A DNA stretch of 64,000 bases from CAWCKS01 sp963763485 (GCA_963763485.1 CAVXOW010000005.1:248001-312000), one strand, 5' to 3'; shown: positions 8,746 to 18,446, numbered from the stretch's first letter. The notes: generated by a model not told the origin, from the letters alone. Made by a program: numbers and translations.

Positions 8746-10083
8746 TCAAGTGGTCGCCTCGACGGCCGAGATCTCGGCGTCCGCCTCGTCGTGGCTTCGC
8801 GCGATGAGGCGTGCGCGCAACGGCTTGATCACGAACATCGCCGAACACGCCGCCGCGATATTCAGTCCCATCGCGATCACGAACACCGTATACCAGCCGG
8901 CGCTGTCGGCGACTACGCTCGCGAGCGGCACCAGCAGCGAGGCCGTGCCCTTTGCGGTGTAGAGCATGCCGGCATTGGTCGTGGCGTATTTGCTGCCGAA
9001 GGTATCGGTGCAGGTCGCCGGAAACAGGCTGTAGATCTCGCCGAATACGCAGAAGAACAGCGCCGAGGCCACGACCAGCACGAGCGGGTTGCTGCCGTAG
9101 CTGCCGAGCACAAAGAGCGCCGCCGCCGCAGTCGAGAACGCGATGAACATGGTGTTCTCGCGGCCAATATTGTCGGAGATCCAGCCGAAGAACGGCCGGC
9201 CGAAGCCGTCGAGGATGCGGTCGAGCGAGATCGCCATGGTCAGCGCCGCCATGGTGACGCCGAACAAGCTGACCGGCACGTCAGCGATCTTGAAGTCTTT
9301 TGCGATCGGGCCGATCTGCGCCGCCGCCATCAAGCCGCCGGCGGCAACCATCACAAAGGTGGCGTAGAGGATCCAGAACGTCGGCGTGCGCAGCGTCTGC
9401 GAGGGGTCGACGTTCAGCGAAGTCTGCGGGATCGCGAGCTTCCTCTTCGCCGCAACCATCGCCGTCTGCGGCGGGCGAATGAACAGCGCCAGCACGAACA
9501 CCACGACGCCCTGGCCGAGGCCGAACACCAGAAATGCGCGCTCATAGCCGCTGGTTGCAATCATCTGCGAGATCGGCACCACGGTCAGCGCCGCGCCAGC
9601 GCCGAAGCCCGCTGCGGTGAAACCCGCGGCAAGGCCGCGGCGGTCGGGAAACCATTTAAGCGCATTGCCGACGCAGGTGCCGTAGATCGAGCCGGCGCCG
9701 ATGCCGCCGACCATAGCGCCGATGTAAAGCAGCGCGAGCGAGTCGGCGCGGGCGTTGATCGCCCAGGCGATTGCGATCATCGCGGCACCAAACAACAGCA
9801 CGGCGCGCGGACCGTATTTGTCGACGAACCAGGCCTCGACCGGCACCAGCCAGGTTTCGGTTAAAACGAACAGCGTGAACGCGACCTGGATCGCGGCCCG
9901 CCCCCAGTGATATTTCGCCTCGATCGGATCGACGAACAGTGTCCAGCCGTATTGCAGGTTGGCGATCATCGCCATGCAGGCGACGCCCATCATCAGCTGT
10001 AGCCACCGGATCTTCGGCATCTCCAGCGCAGGCATGTCGGAATCGCGCGCAGCAATGCGCCGCGCCAAAGAAGTGTCAGTCAA
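8746..10083 (-). CDS. MFS transporter, oxalate/formate antiporter (OFA) family
   Basis: This 445-residue multi-pass carrier has the OFA-type N-terminus R-W-L-Q-L-M-M-G-V-A-C-M and Y-G-W-T-L-F-V-D-P-I, then V-D-K-Y-G-P-R after TM2. It probably exchanges or imports a small carboxylate. I place the start at a TTG (10083), because it is preceded by a strong GGGAGGA site at 8 bp and no suitable ATG lies nearby; ATG at 10032 is an alternative. It is the first gene of a minus-strand operon with FAA hydrolase and the ketopantoate-reductase-like enzyme, so the transported acid is likely the substrate of that pathway. Confidence 0.88.
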   Translation of the reverse strand: MTDTSLARRIAARDSDMPALEMPKIRWLQLMMGVACMAMIANLQYGWTLFVDPIEAKYHWGRAAIQVAFTLFVLTETWLVPVEAWFVDKYGPRAVLLFGAAMIAIAWAINARADSLALLYIGAMVGGIGAGSIYGTCVGNALKWFPDRRGLAAGFTAAGFGAGAALTVVPISQMIATSGYERAFLVFGLGQGVVVFVLALFIRPPQTAMVAAKRKLAIPQTSLNVDPSQTLRTPTFWILYATFVMVAAGGLMAAAQIGPIAKDFKIADVPVSLFGVTMAALTMAISLDRILDGFGRPFFGWISDNIGRENTMFIAFSTAAAALFVLGSYGSNPLVLVVASALFFCVFGEIYSLFPATCTDTFGSKYATTNAGMLYTAKGTASLLVPLASVVADSAGWYTVFVIAMGLNIAAACSAMFVIKPLRARLIARSHDEADAEISAVEATT

Positions 10084-10438
10084 CGCTTGGTCCTCCCATC
10101 CAGGCCTTCGCGCCAAGCGTTCTGCAAACGCGCCTCTTTCGCGAAAGTCGTCCTCCGAACGGCTTATTTCCAAAAATCGTGGGGGCTGTCGACCCGGCGG
10201 AGGCAAGACTTTTGGCTAGGGTGAACTGGAATAAATCGTTGTCCCACCGAAGGTTAGCTGTGATTTCGGCGCAGCGGGCCGCTGTTCGGGTCAAAATGGG
10301 TCAGGCCGCTCGGCTGATAACCATTTGATTTCATGAGTGAAGGTTATCTCGATGTGGGCGGCTGTGTTCCGTCCCGATCGCTGTAATATCAGCGTCCTGC
10401 GAAACCCCACCTCAACAGGTTCAAGTCCTTAAAGTCAG
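10084..10438. other. Divergent intergenic region (355 bp)
   Basis: This stretch separates the leftward OFA transporter operon from the rightward sensor kinase. It must hold both promoters. I see the transporter's ribosome site at its left edge but no convincing promoter boxes, operator palindrome or small gene. Confidence 0.5.
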
Positions 10439-13163
10439 ATGTCGTCAGGACGCGAAAGCCTTTCTGAACGAAGCCTTGCCGAACAACTGAAGCGCCTGCG
10501 CCTGTCGCAGGCGTCGATCGGCCAGATCATCTTTGGCTCTTTTCTGCTTCTGCTCGCGATCATCGTCGGCACCAGCGTCGTCAGCGTGCTCGCGATCCAT
10601 CGGCTGAACGACACCTTCACCGAGCTGCAGCGGCTGCAGCGGGTCGGTGATCTCGCCGAAGAGATCGACCGCCGCATGAATGAGCTCCGTCTCGCGGCGC
10701 GCGACTTTCTGTCCGAGCCCAATCCGCAGGCCGCCCATGTGCGCGAGCCGGCCACCGCGCTGGCGCAGTTGCTGCAGGACGCGCGGCCCGAGCTTGCCAT
10801 CGACCAGAAGGACATGATCGACGGCGTGATCGCGCGGCTGTCGAACTATCGCGAGGGGTTCGAGAAGATCGCGACGCTGAGCGACCGCCGCCACGAGTTG
10901 ATTGCCCTGTTGCCTGTACTCGACGAGCATTTCAACGCCGCGGTCGCAGGCGCGGTCGACCGCGACGCCGCGACAAACTTATTGCACGACCAGAGCAAGA
11001 TCGCCGCGGCGCTACTGGCGCGCGATGCCGCCGCCGCCGAAAAATCGGCGCGTGAGATGCGCGGCGTCGCGGTTGCCGAGCCCGTGGTGCGCAACGCCGT
11101 CAACGCCTATGCCGACGACATCGTCGAGCTGGCGGCGACCGAAGCCGAGGTCAACAGGCTCGACAGCGAGGTGCTCGGCAATGAGGGCCGCCTGATCGCG
11201 CGCGTCACTGATCTGTTGCGCGACCTCAGCGCGCGGCGCGGCCACACGCTGGCGGACGGCTTTGCCCGCACGCTGTTCGAGGCGCGCTGGCAGAGCATCA
11301 TGACCGGCATCGTCTGCCTCCTGGTCGGGCTCTCGGCCGCGGTGTTCGTGGTACGCCGGACGGTGCGTCCGCTGGCCGCGATCGCGACCGCGATCCGCGC
11401 CCTTGCGGCCGGTGCGCGTAACACTGCAATTCCCGACACCGAACTGCACAACGAGATCGGCGACATCGCGCGCGCGGCAGAGGTGTTTCGCCAGACCCGC
11501 GAGGAAGCCGACGCCGCCCGCGAGTCCGCCGTGCGTGCGCTCGCCGAGCAGAAGCTCGCCGAGGAGAGTTATGAGAAACTGTTCGAATCCTCGATCGAAG
11601 GCATTTACGTCACCACCCCGCAGGGCCTGATTCTCAACGCCAATCCGGCGCTGGCGCGCATCGTGGGTTACGATTCGCCCGAGCACCTGATCAACGCCAT
11701 CAGCAATGTCGCGGTCTCGATCTATGTCGATCCCGAGGTGCGCGAGGAGTTCGCGCGGCGGATGGAGCGCGATGGCATGGTGCGGGATTTCGTCTATCAG
11801 GTGCGGCGCAAGGATGGCGATATCCGCTGGCTGTCGGATTCCTCGACCGCGGTGCGCGACGGACTGAAGCGCGTCATCCGTTATGAGGGCACGGTACGCG
11901 ACATCACCGACCAGAAGCGCGCCGAAGCCGCGCTCGCCGACAGCCGCCGCCGGCTGCAGGAAGTGATCGATACCGTGCCGGCGGTGATCAACGTCAAGAC
12001 CACCGACCGGCGCTACGTGCTGATGAACCGCTACATGGCGAGAATCTTCGACATCGATCCGGAGGAGGCGATCGGCCGGACGACGGCGGAACTGATGGCG
12101 CGTTACGGCGGCTCGAAGGAGAGCACCAACGACGATCGCGTGCTGGCGACCGGCAAGGAGCTCGGCTTCTACGAGGAGGCCTATCTCAACTCCACCGGCA
12201 CGCTGCGCCACTGGATGGCCAACAAGGTGCCGCTGCGCGGACCCGACGGCGACGATCCAGAACATCCTGACGGTGGCGCTCGACATCGGCGACCGCAAGA
12301 AGAGCGAGCAGGAAATCCTCAAAGCGCGCGACGCGGCGGAAGCCGCGCTGAAGGACTTGCGCGAAACCCAGGCCTCGCTGATCGAGGCGGAAAAGCTCGC
12401 CGCGCTCGGCCGCCTGGTCGCCGGCGTCGCCCACGAGGTCAACAATCCCGTCGGCATCTCGCTCACCGTGGCATCGGCGCTGCAGCGGCGCAACGAGCAG
12501 TTCGCCGCCGAATTCGCGCACGGCGACCTGCGCCGCTCCAGCCTCAACGAATTCCTGCGCATCAATCATGAAGCGGCCGAGCAGCTCGTCGCCAACCTGA
12601 ACCGCGCCGCTGAGCTCGTGCAATCGTTCAAGCAGGTCGCGGTCGACCGCAATTTCTCCGATCGCCGCCAGTTCAATCTGCGCGATCTCACCGAGCAGGT
12701 GGTGACAAGCTTGCGGCCCGGCCTCGGCAAGCAGAATTTGTCGCTCACCGTGGAGTGCCCCGACGACCTGCAGATGAATTCCTATCCGGGTCCGTACGGC
12801 CAGGTGCTGACGAACCTGTTCGTCAACGCGCTCGCGCATGCGTTTCCGCCTGGCGGCATGAGCAAGGACAATCCGGGCAAGATGGAGATCAGAATTGTCC
12901 CCGCAGGCTCCGCCATGGTCGAGATCGTCTTCACCGACAACGGCCGCGGCATGAGCGATGACGTCCGCCGCCGCGCCTTCGATCCGTTCTTCACCACGCG
13001 CCGCGACCAGGGCGGCACCGGGCTCGGCCTGCACATCGTCTACAACATCGTGACCGGCCGGCTCGGCGGCCGCATCACCCTGACCTCGCAAGAAGGCAAG
13101 GGCACCCAGGTGCGCCTGCTCTTGCCGCGCGTCGCGCCGCTGGAAGCGGCCGCGGCGGAATGA
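10439..13163 (+). pseudogene. PAS/HAMP sensor histidine kinase, frameshifted
   Basis: The N-terminal part has TM1 (G-S-F-L-L-L-L-A-I-I-V-G-T), a roughly 230-residue helical periplasmic sensor, TM2 (I-M-T-G-I-V-C-L-L-V-G-L), a HAMP linker, and two PAS domains (L-F-E-S-S-I-E-G-I-Y-V-T-T and V-I-D-T-V-P-A-V-I-N-V). After a frame change at about 12250-12257 the coding continues as L-T-V-A-L-D-I-G-D-R-K-K. The phosphoacceptor box G-V-A-H-E-V-N-N-P-V-G and the HATPase boxes (D-N-G-R-G-M-S, F-F-T-T-R, G-T-G-L-G-L) follow, ending at 13163. A single indel therefore separates sensor from kinase. No response regulator is adjacent. Either a sequencing error or true inactivation is possible. Confidence 0.85.
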
Positions 13164-13201
13164 GGGTGGGCTCTAGCGCTAAGCTGGAGTCGCAATGAAG
13201 T

Positions 13202-13234
13202 CGTCATGGCCGGGCTTGTCCCGGCCATCCACGT
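13202..13234 (+). repeat. 33-bp palindromic repeat, left copy
   Basis: This palindrome-containing unit (core TGGCCGGGCTTGTCCCGGCCA) is an exact reverse complement of 13541-13573 and identical to 43939-43971. It abuts the stop codon of the GIY-YIG gene with one base between. Confidence 0.9.
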
Positions 13235-13235
13235 C

Positions 13236-13523
13236 TTAAACGAGCGTCTCGTACAAATCGAGCCACTGAGGATTGCTGGCATTGATCAGGCGTACCTTCC
13301 ACGCCCGTTTCCAATGTTTGATATTGTGCTCTCTCTGAATGGCGAGTTGGATTTCGTCAAACGCTTCGAAGTAGACCAATGACTTCAAGCTATGACGCTT
13401 CGTAAAGCCGTCAACAGCACCAGTCCGATGTTCATAAACTCGGCGCATCGGATCGTTGGTAACGCCAACGTACAAGATGCCGTTCGGCTTGTTGGTTAGA
13501 AAATAAACATAGCCTGTTCGCAT
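13236..13523 (-). CDS. Small GIY-YIG domain endonuclease (UPF0213-like)
   Basis: A 95-residue single-domain GIY-YIG nuclease. The two signature strands are Y-V-Y-F (residues 5-8) and L-Y-V-G-V-T-N-D (17-24), followed by the conserved arginine region P-M-R-R-V-Y-E-H-R and the distal acidic motif Q-R-E-H-N-I-K-H-W-K-R. Such small proteins may cut DNA, but their cellular role is mostly unknown. I chose the ATG at 13523; upstream in-frame sequence belongs to a palindromic repeat. The gene is exactly framed by two inverted copies of the 33-bp repeat (13202-13234 and 13541-13573), suggesting a mobile cassette rather than a host gene. Confidence 0.88.
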   Translation of the reverse strand: MRTGYVYFLTNKPNGILYVGVTNDPMRRVYEHRTGAVDGFTKRHSLKSLVYFEAFDEIQLAIQREHNIKHWKRAWKVRLINASNPQWLDLYETLV

Positions 13524-13540
13524 TTCGCTGATGATGCAAA

Positions 13541-13573
13541 ACGTGGATGGCCGGGACAAGCCCGGCCATGACG
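13541..13573 (-). repeat. 33-bp palindromic repeat, right copy
   Basis: An exact inverted copy of 13202-13234, lying 17 bp upstream of the GIY-YIG start codon. Confidence 0.9.
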
Positions 13574-13614
13574 AGTTCATTGAGCAGCTGCGTCAAGCCA
13601 ACCGCGAACCGATC

Positions 13615-14928
13615 CTACTCCGCCGCTTGCTGGATCCCGCCGAGCTCCGCCGGCTTGCGGTTCGGAATATACAGGAACAGCGCGCACACGATCGACGCGA
13701 TCAGGCCGAGCAGCGCGAGCCCATAAAGTCCGCCCGAGAAATTCCCGGTGAGATCACGCATCGCGCCGACATACCAGGGGCCGAAGAAGCCGCCGAGATT
13801 GCCGATCGAGTTGATCCAGGCGATGCCGGCGGCAAGCGCGGTGCCGCTCAGGAACATCGGCGGCATCGCGAAGAACGGACCCTTCGAGCCGTAGAAGCCC
13901 ATCGCGGCGATCGACATCCCGACCAGCGCCCACCACGTCCCCATCGTCAGCCCGGCGAGACCGAGGCCGATGGTCGAGAGCACGCAGGCAAGGAACAGGT
14001 TCCAGCGCCGCTCGTTCATGCGGTCGGAAATCCGTCCCCATACCACCATGGCAATGCCACCGCAGACGTAGGGGATCATCGTCAGCCAGCCGACCGTCAT
14101 GTTGGAGAAACTGCCGAGCGACTTGATCATCTGCGGGATGAAAATCAGCATGCCCAGGCTCGCGGTGACGATGCCGAGATAGTTCAGCGACAGCAGCAGC
14201 ACTTTTGGATTGTACAATGACTGCCACAGCGTGAACGTGCCGGCGGCCTCGGTGGCGCGCCGCTCGGCGGCGATGGTGTTGACCAGCCAGTTGCGTTCCG
14301 CCTCGGTCAGGAATTTCGCCTGCTGGGGCTTGTCGGTCAGCACGAAGTAGGTGGCAATGCCGATCAGCACGGTCGGCACCGCTTCGGCGACGTACATCAC
14401 CTGCCAGCCCTTCAGGCCGAACAGGCCGTCGAGCCCGAGCAATCCGGTCGAGATCGGCGCGCCGACTGCGACCGCAAACGGCAGCCCGACCAGGAAGCCG
14501 GAGACGATGCGGGCGTGATGCCAGCTCGGGAACCAGTAGGTGAAGTACAGGATCAGGCCCGGGAAGAAGCCGGCCTCGGCGACGCCGAGCAGGAAGCGCA
14601 CGATACCGAAGCTGGTGGCGCCGGTCGCGAACGCGGTTGCGCCGGCGAGGATGCCCCAGGTGATCATGATGCGGGCGATCCAGATCCGCGCGCCGACCTT
14701 TTCCAGCACGATGTTGCTCGGCACCTCGAAGATGAAATAGCCCCAGTAGAACAGGCCGACGGCGAAGCCAAAGGTGGTCGCCGACATGCCGATGTCGTCG
14801 CGCATGGTGAGTGCTGCGAAGCTCACATTGATGCGGTCGATGTAGGCGAGCACATAAGACAGCACGGCAAAAGGCAGCAGCCGCAGATAGACCTTGTGCA
14901 TGGTCGAACGTTCGAGCGTGCGGTCCAT
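13615..14928 (-). CDS. MFS transporter, ACS (phthalate/tartrate-type) family
   Basis: A 437-residue carrier of the anion:cation symporter family. TM1 is followed by Y-I-D-R-I-N-V-S-F-A-A-L-T-M, a family hallmark. G-Y-F-I-F-E-V-P-S-N-I in TM2 and the acidic/basic R-I-S-D-R-M-N-E-R-R loop are also typical. Such permeases import organic anions such as phthalate, tartrate or glucarate with protons. The ATG at 14928 follows a very strong GGGGGAGGAAG site. It is close to a Rieske oxygenase (15559-16875) on the same strand, so an aromatic-acid substrate is plausible but not demonstrated. Confidence 0.9.
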   Translation of the reverse strand: MDRTLERSTMHKVYLRLLPFAVLSYVLAYIDRINVSFAALTMRDDIGMSATTFGFAVGLFYWGYFIFEVPSNIVLEKVGARIWIARIMITWGILAGATAFATGATSFGIVRFLLGVAEAGFFPGLILYFTYWFPSWHHARIVSGFLVGLPFAVAVGAPISTGLLGLDGLFGLKGWQVMYVAEAVPTVLIGIATYFVLTDKPQQAKFLTEAERNWLVNTIAAERRATEAAGTFTLWQSLYNPKVLLLSLNYLGIVTASLGMLIFIPQMIKSLGSFSNMTVGWLTMIPYVCGGIAMVVWGRISDRMNERRWNLFLACVLSTIGLGLAGLTMGTWWALVGMSIAAMGFYGSKGPFFAMPPMFLSGTALAAGIAWINSIGNLGGFFGPWYVGAMRDLTGNFSGGLYGLALLGLIASIVCALFLYIPNRKPAELGGIQQAAE

Positions 14929-15029
14929 GACTTCCTCCCCCGTTTGTGTTGTGGGGAGGAGGCTACGCCGATGCCGTCGACGTGTCAGGGCAACGACGCT
15001 GACCTAAGTTGTGCGTCGCATTATGATGC

Positions 15030-15053
15030 GCAAGTCGGGCAGGCCCGACTTGC
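15030..15053. repeat. Short palindrome (GCAAGTCGGGC... type)
   Basis: A near-perfect palindrome with arms GCAAGTCGGGC/GCCCGACTTGC. The same unit reappears inside the larger repeat at about 35080. Confidence 0.7.
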
Positions 15054-15067
15054 GAACGTCGTGCGTT

Positions 15068-15304
15068 TTACCGCGATGCGGTATTTTCGCTCGCCTGCGA
15101 CGCTGACGCGTCCCGCGAGGGCGGCGTCGCATAGCGATCCAGCAGATACTGGTGGCGGCGGATGTGCCGCTCGGCCTGGCGGCGACGCGATTCATGCAAC
15201 GCCAGGAAGATGGCGGTGAGCGGCTTCTTCCAGTCAGGAAAGCTTGCCGATCTGGCGGGAAGTGGCAGCGCGCCGACGAATGCCAGCAGGGTCGAGATTT
15301 TCAT
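15068..15304 (-). CDS. Small basic hypothetical protein
   Basis: This 78-residue reading frame begins M-K-I-S-T-L-L-A-F-V-G-A-L and has a mid-protein R-R-R-Q-A-E-R-H-I-R-R-H motif, so it is strongly basic with a hydrophobic start. A weak GAGGCG site precedes the ATG at 15304. Short Arg/His-rich proteins of this form occur in related alphaproteobacteria, but I do not recognise a function. It lies between the ACS carrier and a repeat. It may not be expressed. Confidence 0.45.
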   Translation of the reverse strand: MKISTLLAFVGALPLPARSASFPDWKKPLTAIFLALHESRRRQAERHIRRHQYLLDRYATPPSRDASASQASENTASR

Positions 15305-15460
15305 GATCGCCTCGTCTGCTTGTTGTTGACGTGAAGCAGTAAAGGCGGGGGCGGCCTTGGTTTGTGAATGGGGTCACAAAGGGAGCGGAAATTGTATCGT
15401 CGTCCCCGCGAAAGCAGGGAGCCATACGTCGCAGCAGCTTTGGGATGACGGACGGGAATT

Positions 15461-15542
15461 CGTCATTGCGAGCGAAGCGAAGCAATCCAAAGTCGCGAAA
15501 AAGAACTGGATTGCTTCGTCGCTTCGCTCCTCGCAATGACGA
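15461..15542. repeat. Inverted-repeat intergenic element (CGTCATTGCGAGCG type)
   Basis: Arms CGTCATTGCGAGCGAAGCGA and TCGCTTCGCTCCTCGCAATG face each other, each followed internally by AGCAATCC/GGATTGCT. The same element occurs at 48881-49002. It lies downstream of the Rieske oxygenase stop codon. Confidence 0.8.
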
Positions 15543-15558
15543 GGTGGTGTGGAGTTGC

Positions 15559-16875
15559 CTACTCCGCGGCTTGCCGCACCACGCCGGGCAGGTCGATCTC
15601 GCGGAGGTTTTTGGCGTAGGCCTCGAGCCAGTCCATCGTCACCGGCGCGATGAAGGCGCCGCCGCGCGCGCCGCGGCACACGGACGGATCGCGCGCGGTC
15701 GGCGGCAGCTTGCCGCTGGCCGCAAATTCCCTGGCCGCGGCGATGATGCGCTGTCGCGTCACCGAGATCATGCGGTCGCTGGGTGCCAAATGCTCGAGCG
15801 AGCGGTCGACGATCTCCTCCATGCTCTCGACGCAGGCCTGGTCCTGCCGGCCGATGCTCTCGATGCCGGAGTAGGACTGGTCACGCTGCTTGTCGCGGTC
15901 GATCTCGTAGTCGTTGTCCTTGCGCGACACGAGCTGGAATCGGCCGTACCAGTCGTTGGTCCGTGGCAGGTAGCGCAGGTCGATGCCGGCGCCAGGAATG
16001 CTTGCGCCTGACTTCAGCGTGCGCAATCCCAGCTCGCGTTTGTTCCAGGACACGTTGATGGTCATGGTGTGGGTGTCGTCCATCGGCACGTTCAGCGTCA
16101 CCTGCACGTGGTTCTTGAAGGTGCCGTCGGGGGTGAGCGCAAAGCACGGAAACATGAAGTGGGCGAAGCGATGATAGTACTCGCCGGCCTCGGCCGGACG
16201 ATACGCCGAGTACATCGTGCCCCAGTCGGTCTCCTTGACGTGATAGCGCGGCGCGCGATCGATGATCGAATATTTGTGGATGTTGGCCGGGTCGACGTCG
16301 TCGGGATCGACCGCGCCGGCGTGCAGGAAGCCGAAATGCGAGGTGTCGATGTCACCTTCGAGCGACTGCAGCCAGTTGCACTCGCGCTGGTGGACCTGGA
16401 TGTTGCGCTCGCCTTCCGCCAGGTTGAACACCTCGAGCGCCGGCGGCGGCGGCGCGGTCTCGCGCTTGCCCATATAGGTCCAGATCAGCCCGCCCTGTTC
16501 GAGGGTCGGGTAGGCCTTGGTCTTGACCCGCGGCTCAAACCGGAAGTCCACCGGCACGTTCGGCATCTCCAGGCAGTTGCCCTCGGTGTCGAACTTCCAG
16601 CCGTGGTAGACGCAGCGCAACCCCGCCTCCTCGTTGCGGCCGAAGAACAGCGAGGCGCAGCGGTGCGGGCAACGATGGTCGAGGATGCCGACCTTGCCGT
16701 TGGTGTCGCGGAACGCGATCAGCTTCTCGCCGAGCAGCATCAGGCGCATCGGAGGGCCATCCTTCGCCAGTTCGCTCGAGAGACAGGCCGGCATCCAGTA
16801 TTCGCGCATCAGTTCGCCGGTTGGGGTTCCCGGACCGACGCGCGACAGGATTTCGTTGTCCTGATGTGACAGCAT
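15559..16875 (-). CDS. Rieske ring-hydroxylating oxygenase, large subunit
   Basis: A 438-residue aromatic ring-hydroxylating oxygenase of the phthalate 4,5-dioxygenase/vanillate demethylase-like class. The Rieske [2Fe-2S] ligands are C69-P-H71 and C88-V-Y-H91. The mononuclear iron motif D-T-S-H-F-G-F-L-H follows at about residue 180. Electrons must come from a reductase that is not adjacent. The ATG at 16875 has a GGGAGG site. The neighbouring ACS carrier could import the substrate. The reaction (hydroxylation or O-demethylation) cannot be decided from sequence. Confidence 0.92.
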   Translation of the reverse strand: MLSHQDNEILSRVGPGTPTGELMREYWMPACLSSELAKDGPPMRLMLLGEKLIAFRDTNGKVGILDHRCPHRCASLFFGRNEEAGLRCVYHGWKFDTEGNCLEMPNVPVDFRFEPRVKTKAYPTLEQGGLIWTYMGKRETAPPPPALEVFNLAEGERNIQVHQRECNWLQSLEGDIDTSHFGFLHAGAVDPDDVDPANIHKYSIIDRAPRYHVKETDWGTMYSAYRPAEAGEYYHRFAHFMFPCFALTPDGTFKNHVQVTLNVPMDDTHTMTINVSWNKRELGLRTLKSGASIPGAGIDLRYLPRTNDWYGRFQLVSRKDNDYEIDRDKQRDQSYSGIESIGRQDQACVESMEEIVDRSLEHLAPSDRMISVTRQRIIAAAREFAASGKLPPTARDPSVCRGARGGAFIAPVTMDWLEAYAKNLREIDLPGVVRQAAE

Positions 16876-17345
16876 TGTTGAGCCTCCCTGGATCTTTTGC
16901 TTTTCAAGAGCCCATCCCGAGGAGCCCTCCGAAGCGCACGAGCGCGGCGGAGGCGTCTCGACGGATGACTGATTGTCTCTGACCGCGGGGCGGAGTTGAT
17001 CGCACAGCGGACAGTCGTGTCATTCACGCCAGCGAATTGTGTTCTTGGGGTGTCATTATTCCGTCGGGCGGGCGACGGCGTCAATAGATGGTCGCCGCAA
17101 CAATCGCGCCGAATCTGAGGCGGCCCCAATAATTCCGCATATGCGGCGTGACACATACGTGACACATAAATGTCGCCCCGCCAGCCCCGAATTCGCGCCC
17201 CATTGTCGTGGGAGTGAAACGACCTTCACGCGTGTGTCCGGAAAATGTGGGCCCGATTTTCCGAAAAGGACACGCGCCAGTTCAAGACTGCAGCGTCGCG
17301 ATTTGTTCAGTACGGGATGCTGCAGAAATATGAAGGGGCGCGTTC
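16876..17345. other. Divergent intergenic region (470 bp)
   Basis: The region lies between the leftward Rieske oxygenase and the rightward exported-protein gene. It holds both ribosome sites (GGGAGG on the minus side, GAAGGGG before 17346). I see no convincing gene and no large palindrome. Confidence 0.5.
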
Positions 17346-18446
17346 ATGCCTAACCGAATCTTGTTCCTCGTATCGGCGATGCTTGCGAGCCTTGCCCTGC
17401 TTTCCATCCCGACCGTTGCGCGTGCCGCCGATGATTGTCTGGCTAGCCCGGACAAGGCAACGCCGTCAGGCGGGCACTGGCGTTATCACATCGAGCGTGG
17501 CACCGGCCGCAAGTGCTGGTACCTCGCCGACGAAGCCGCAAAGGCCGACCCGGCCGAAGCCGCAAAGGCCGACCCGGCGCAGCCTGATACGGGCAATGCT
17601 GACGTGACCGACAGCGTGCCGCCAAAGCCAGCGATGAAGATCACGCCGTCGCTGGAGCGCGCGGCGGCGTCGCCGCCCGATCGGCCGCGCGCGGCGAAGC
17701 CTGCAGCACCTGCGGTCGCGCAAGCGCCGCCGGCCAACGCCCGGGCCGAATTCATCGATAACCCGCAGCCCGCGCGCTCAGCGCCGGCGCAGCCTGGTAC
17801 AACTCCACCTCAGGCTGCGGCCCCCGCTGCGGCCCCCGATGCGGCGACCCAGCAGAACGCGGTTGCGACGCGCTGGCCGAGTCCCGGCAGCCTGGGTGCT
17901 GCTGACAGCAATTCTGCACCCGTGACATCGACTGTGCCCGCCGCCTCTCCGCAGCCGAACGCCGAACCGCAACTCGCCGCGGCTTCGGCCGATCAATCCG
18001 CTTCGGCCACGCCCGCGGACCGGACATCGGTGGAGCCGCTGCCAGCGGAACACGCGGGCGGACCCGACTATCTGCTCTATGCGTTGATCGCCGCCGTGAC
18101 CGGCTTCGCGCTCGTGGTGGGATTTGCCGGCCTGCGCTTCTTCGCCGATTGGCTGCGGGATTGGCGCGAGGAGTCGCGCTGGCGCCGGTCGCAACAACCT
18201 TATACGGCAATTCGCGGGGCTTCGATGCTGGCGCTCGGCGAGGTCCCGATCGGGCTCACGCCGGCAGGTGGCGCGGCAACACCGCGAACGCGTCCGCGCC
18301 AATCCATCGTGCCGGAAGAGCCGCCGCGCCGGCTTGAAGACGAGATCGATGAGATCGAGCAATTGCTGGCGCTGACGCGACAGGCCGGTAACCAGTCGCA
18401 CGACACGTCCTGGGATGCGCATGCCCAGCGCGATGCGGCGGAGTAA
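17346..18446 (+). CDS. Exported, Ala/Pro-rich single-TM hypothetical protein
   Basis: This 366-residue protein has a signal peptide (M-P-N-R-I-L-F-L-V-S-A-M-L-A-S-L to V-A-R-A-A), then a short conserved Cys-containing head (D-D-C-L-A-S-P-D-K ... G-R-K-C-W-Y-L). A long Ala/Pro-rich low-complexity linker with a doubled E-A-A-K-A-D-P-A unit follows, then one transmembrane helix near residues 240-260 (Y-A-L-I-A-A-V-T-G-F-A-L-V-V-G) and a charged cytoplasmic tail. The C-W-Y head recurs in uncharacterised Bradyrhizobiaceae proteins. I do not recognise a function. A GAAGGGG site precedes the ATG. The two small genes downstream are on the same strand. Confidence 0.75.
   Translation: MPNRILFLVSAMLASLALLSIPTVARAADDCLASPDKATPSGGHWRYHIERGTGRKCWYLADEAAKADPAEAAKADPAQPDTGNADVTDSVPPKPAMKITPSLERAAASPPDRPRAAKPAAPAVAQAPPANARAEFIDNPQPARSAPAQPGTTPPQAAAPAAAPDAATQQNAVATRWPSPGSLGAADSNSAPVTSTVPAASPQPNAEPQLAAASADQSASATPADRTSVEPLPAEHAGGPDYLLYALIAAVTGFALVVGFAGLRFFADWLRDWREESRWRRSQQPYTAIRGASMLALGEVPIGLTPAGGAATPRTRPRQSIVPEEPPRRLEDEIDEIEQLLALTRQAGNQSHDTSWDAHAQRDAAE

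Noticed and set aside
7855..9864. A 669-codon plus-strand open frame over the FAA hydrolase and OFA transporter
   Set aside because: Shadow of two well-supported minus-strand genes; no recognisable domain.
13202..13573. CRISPR-like repeat pair
   Set aside because: Only two copies, inverted, with a gene between them; no spacer array or cas genes in the window.
15461..15542. tRNA-like or structured RNA
   Set aside because: The fold is a simple long hairpin repeated elsewhere; there is no cloverleaf or anticodon arrangement.
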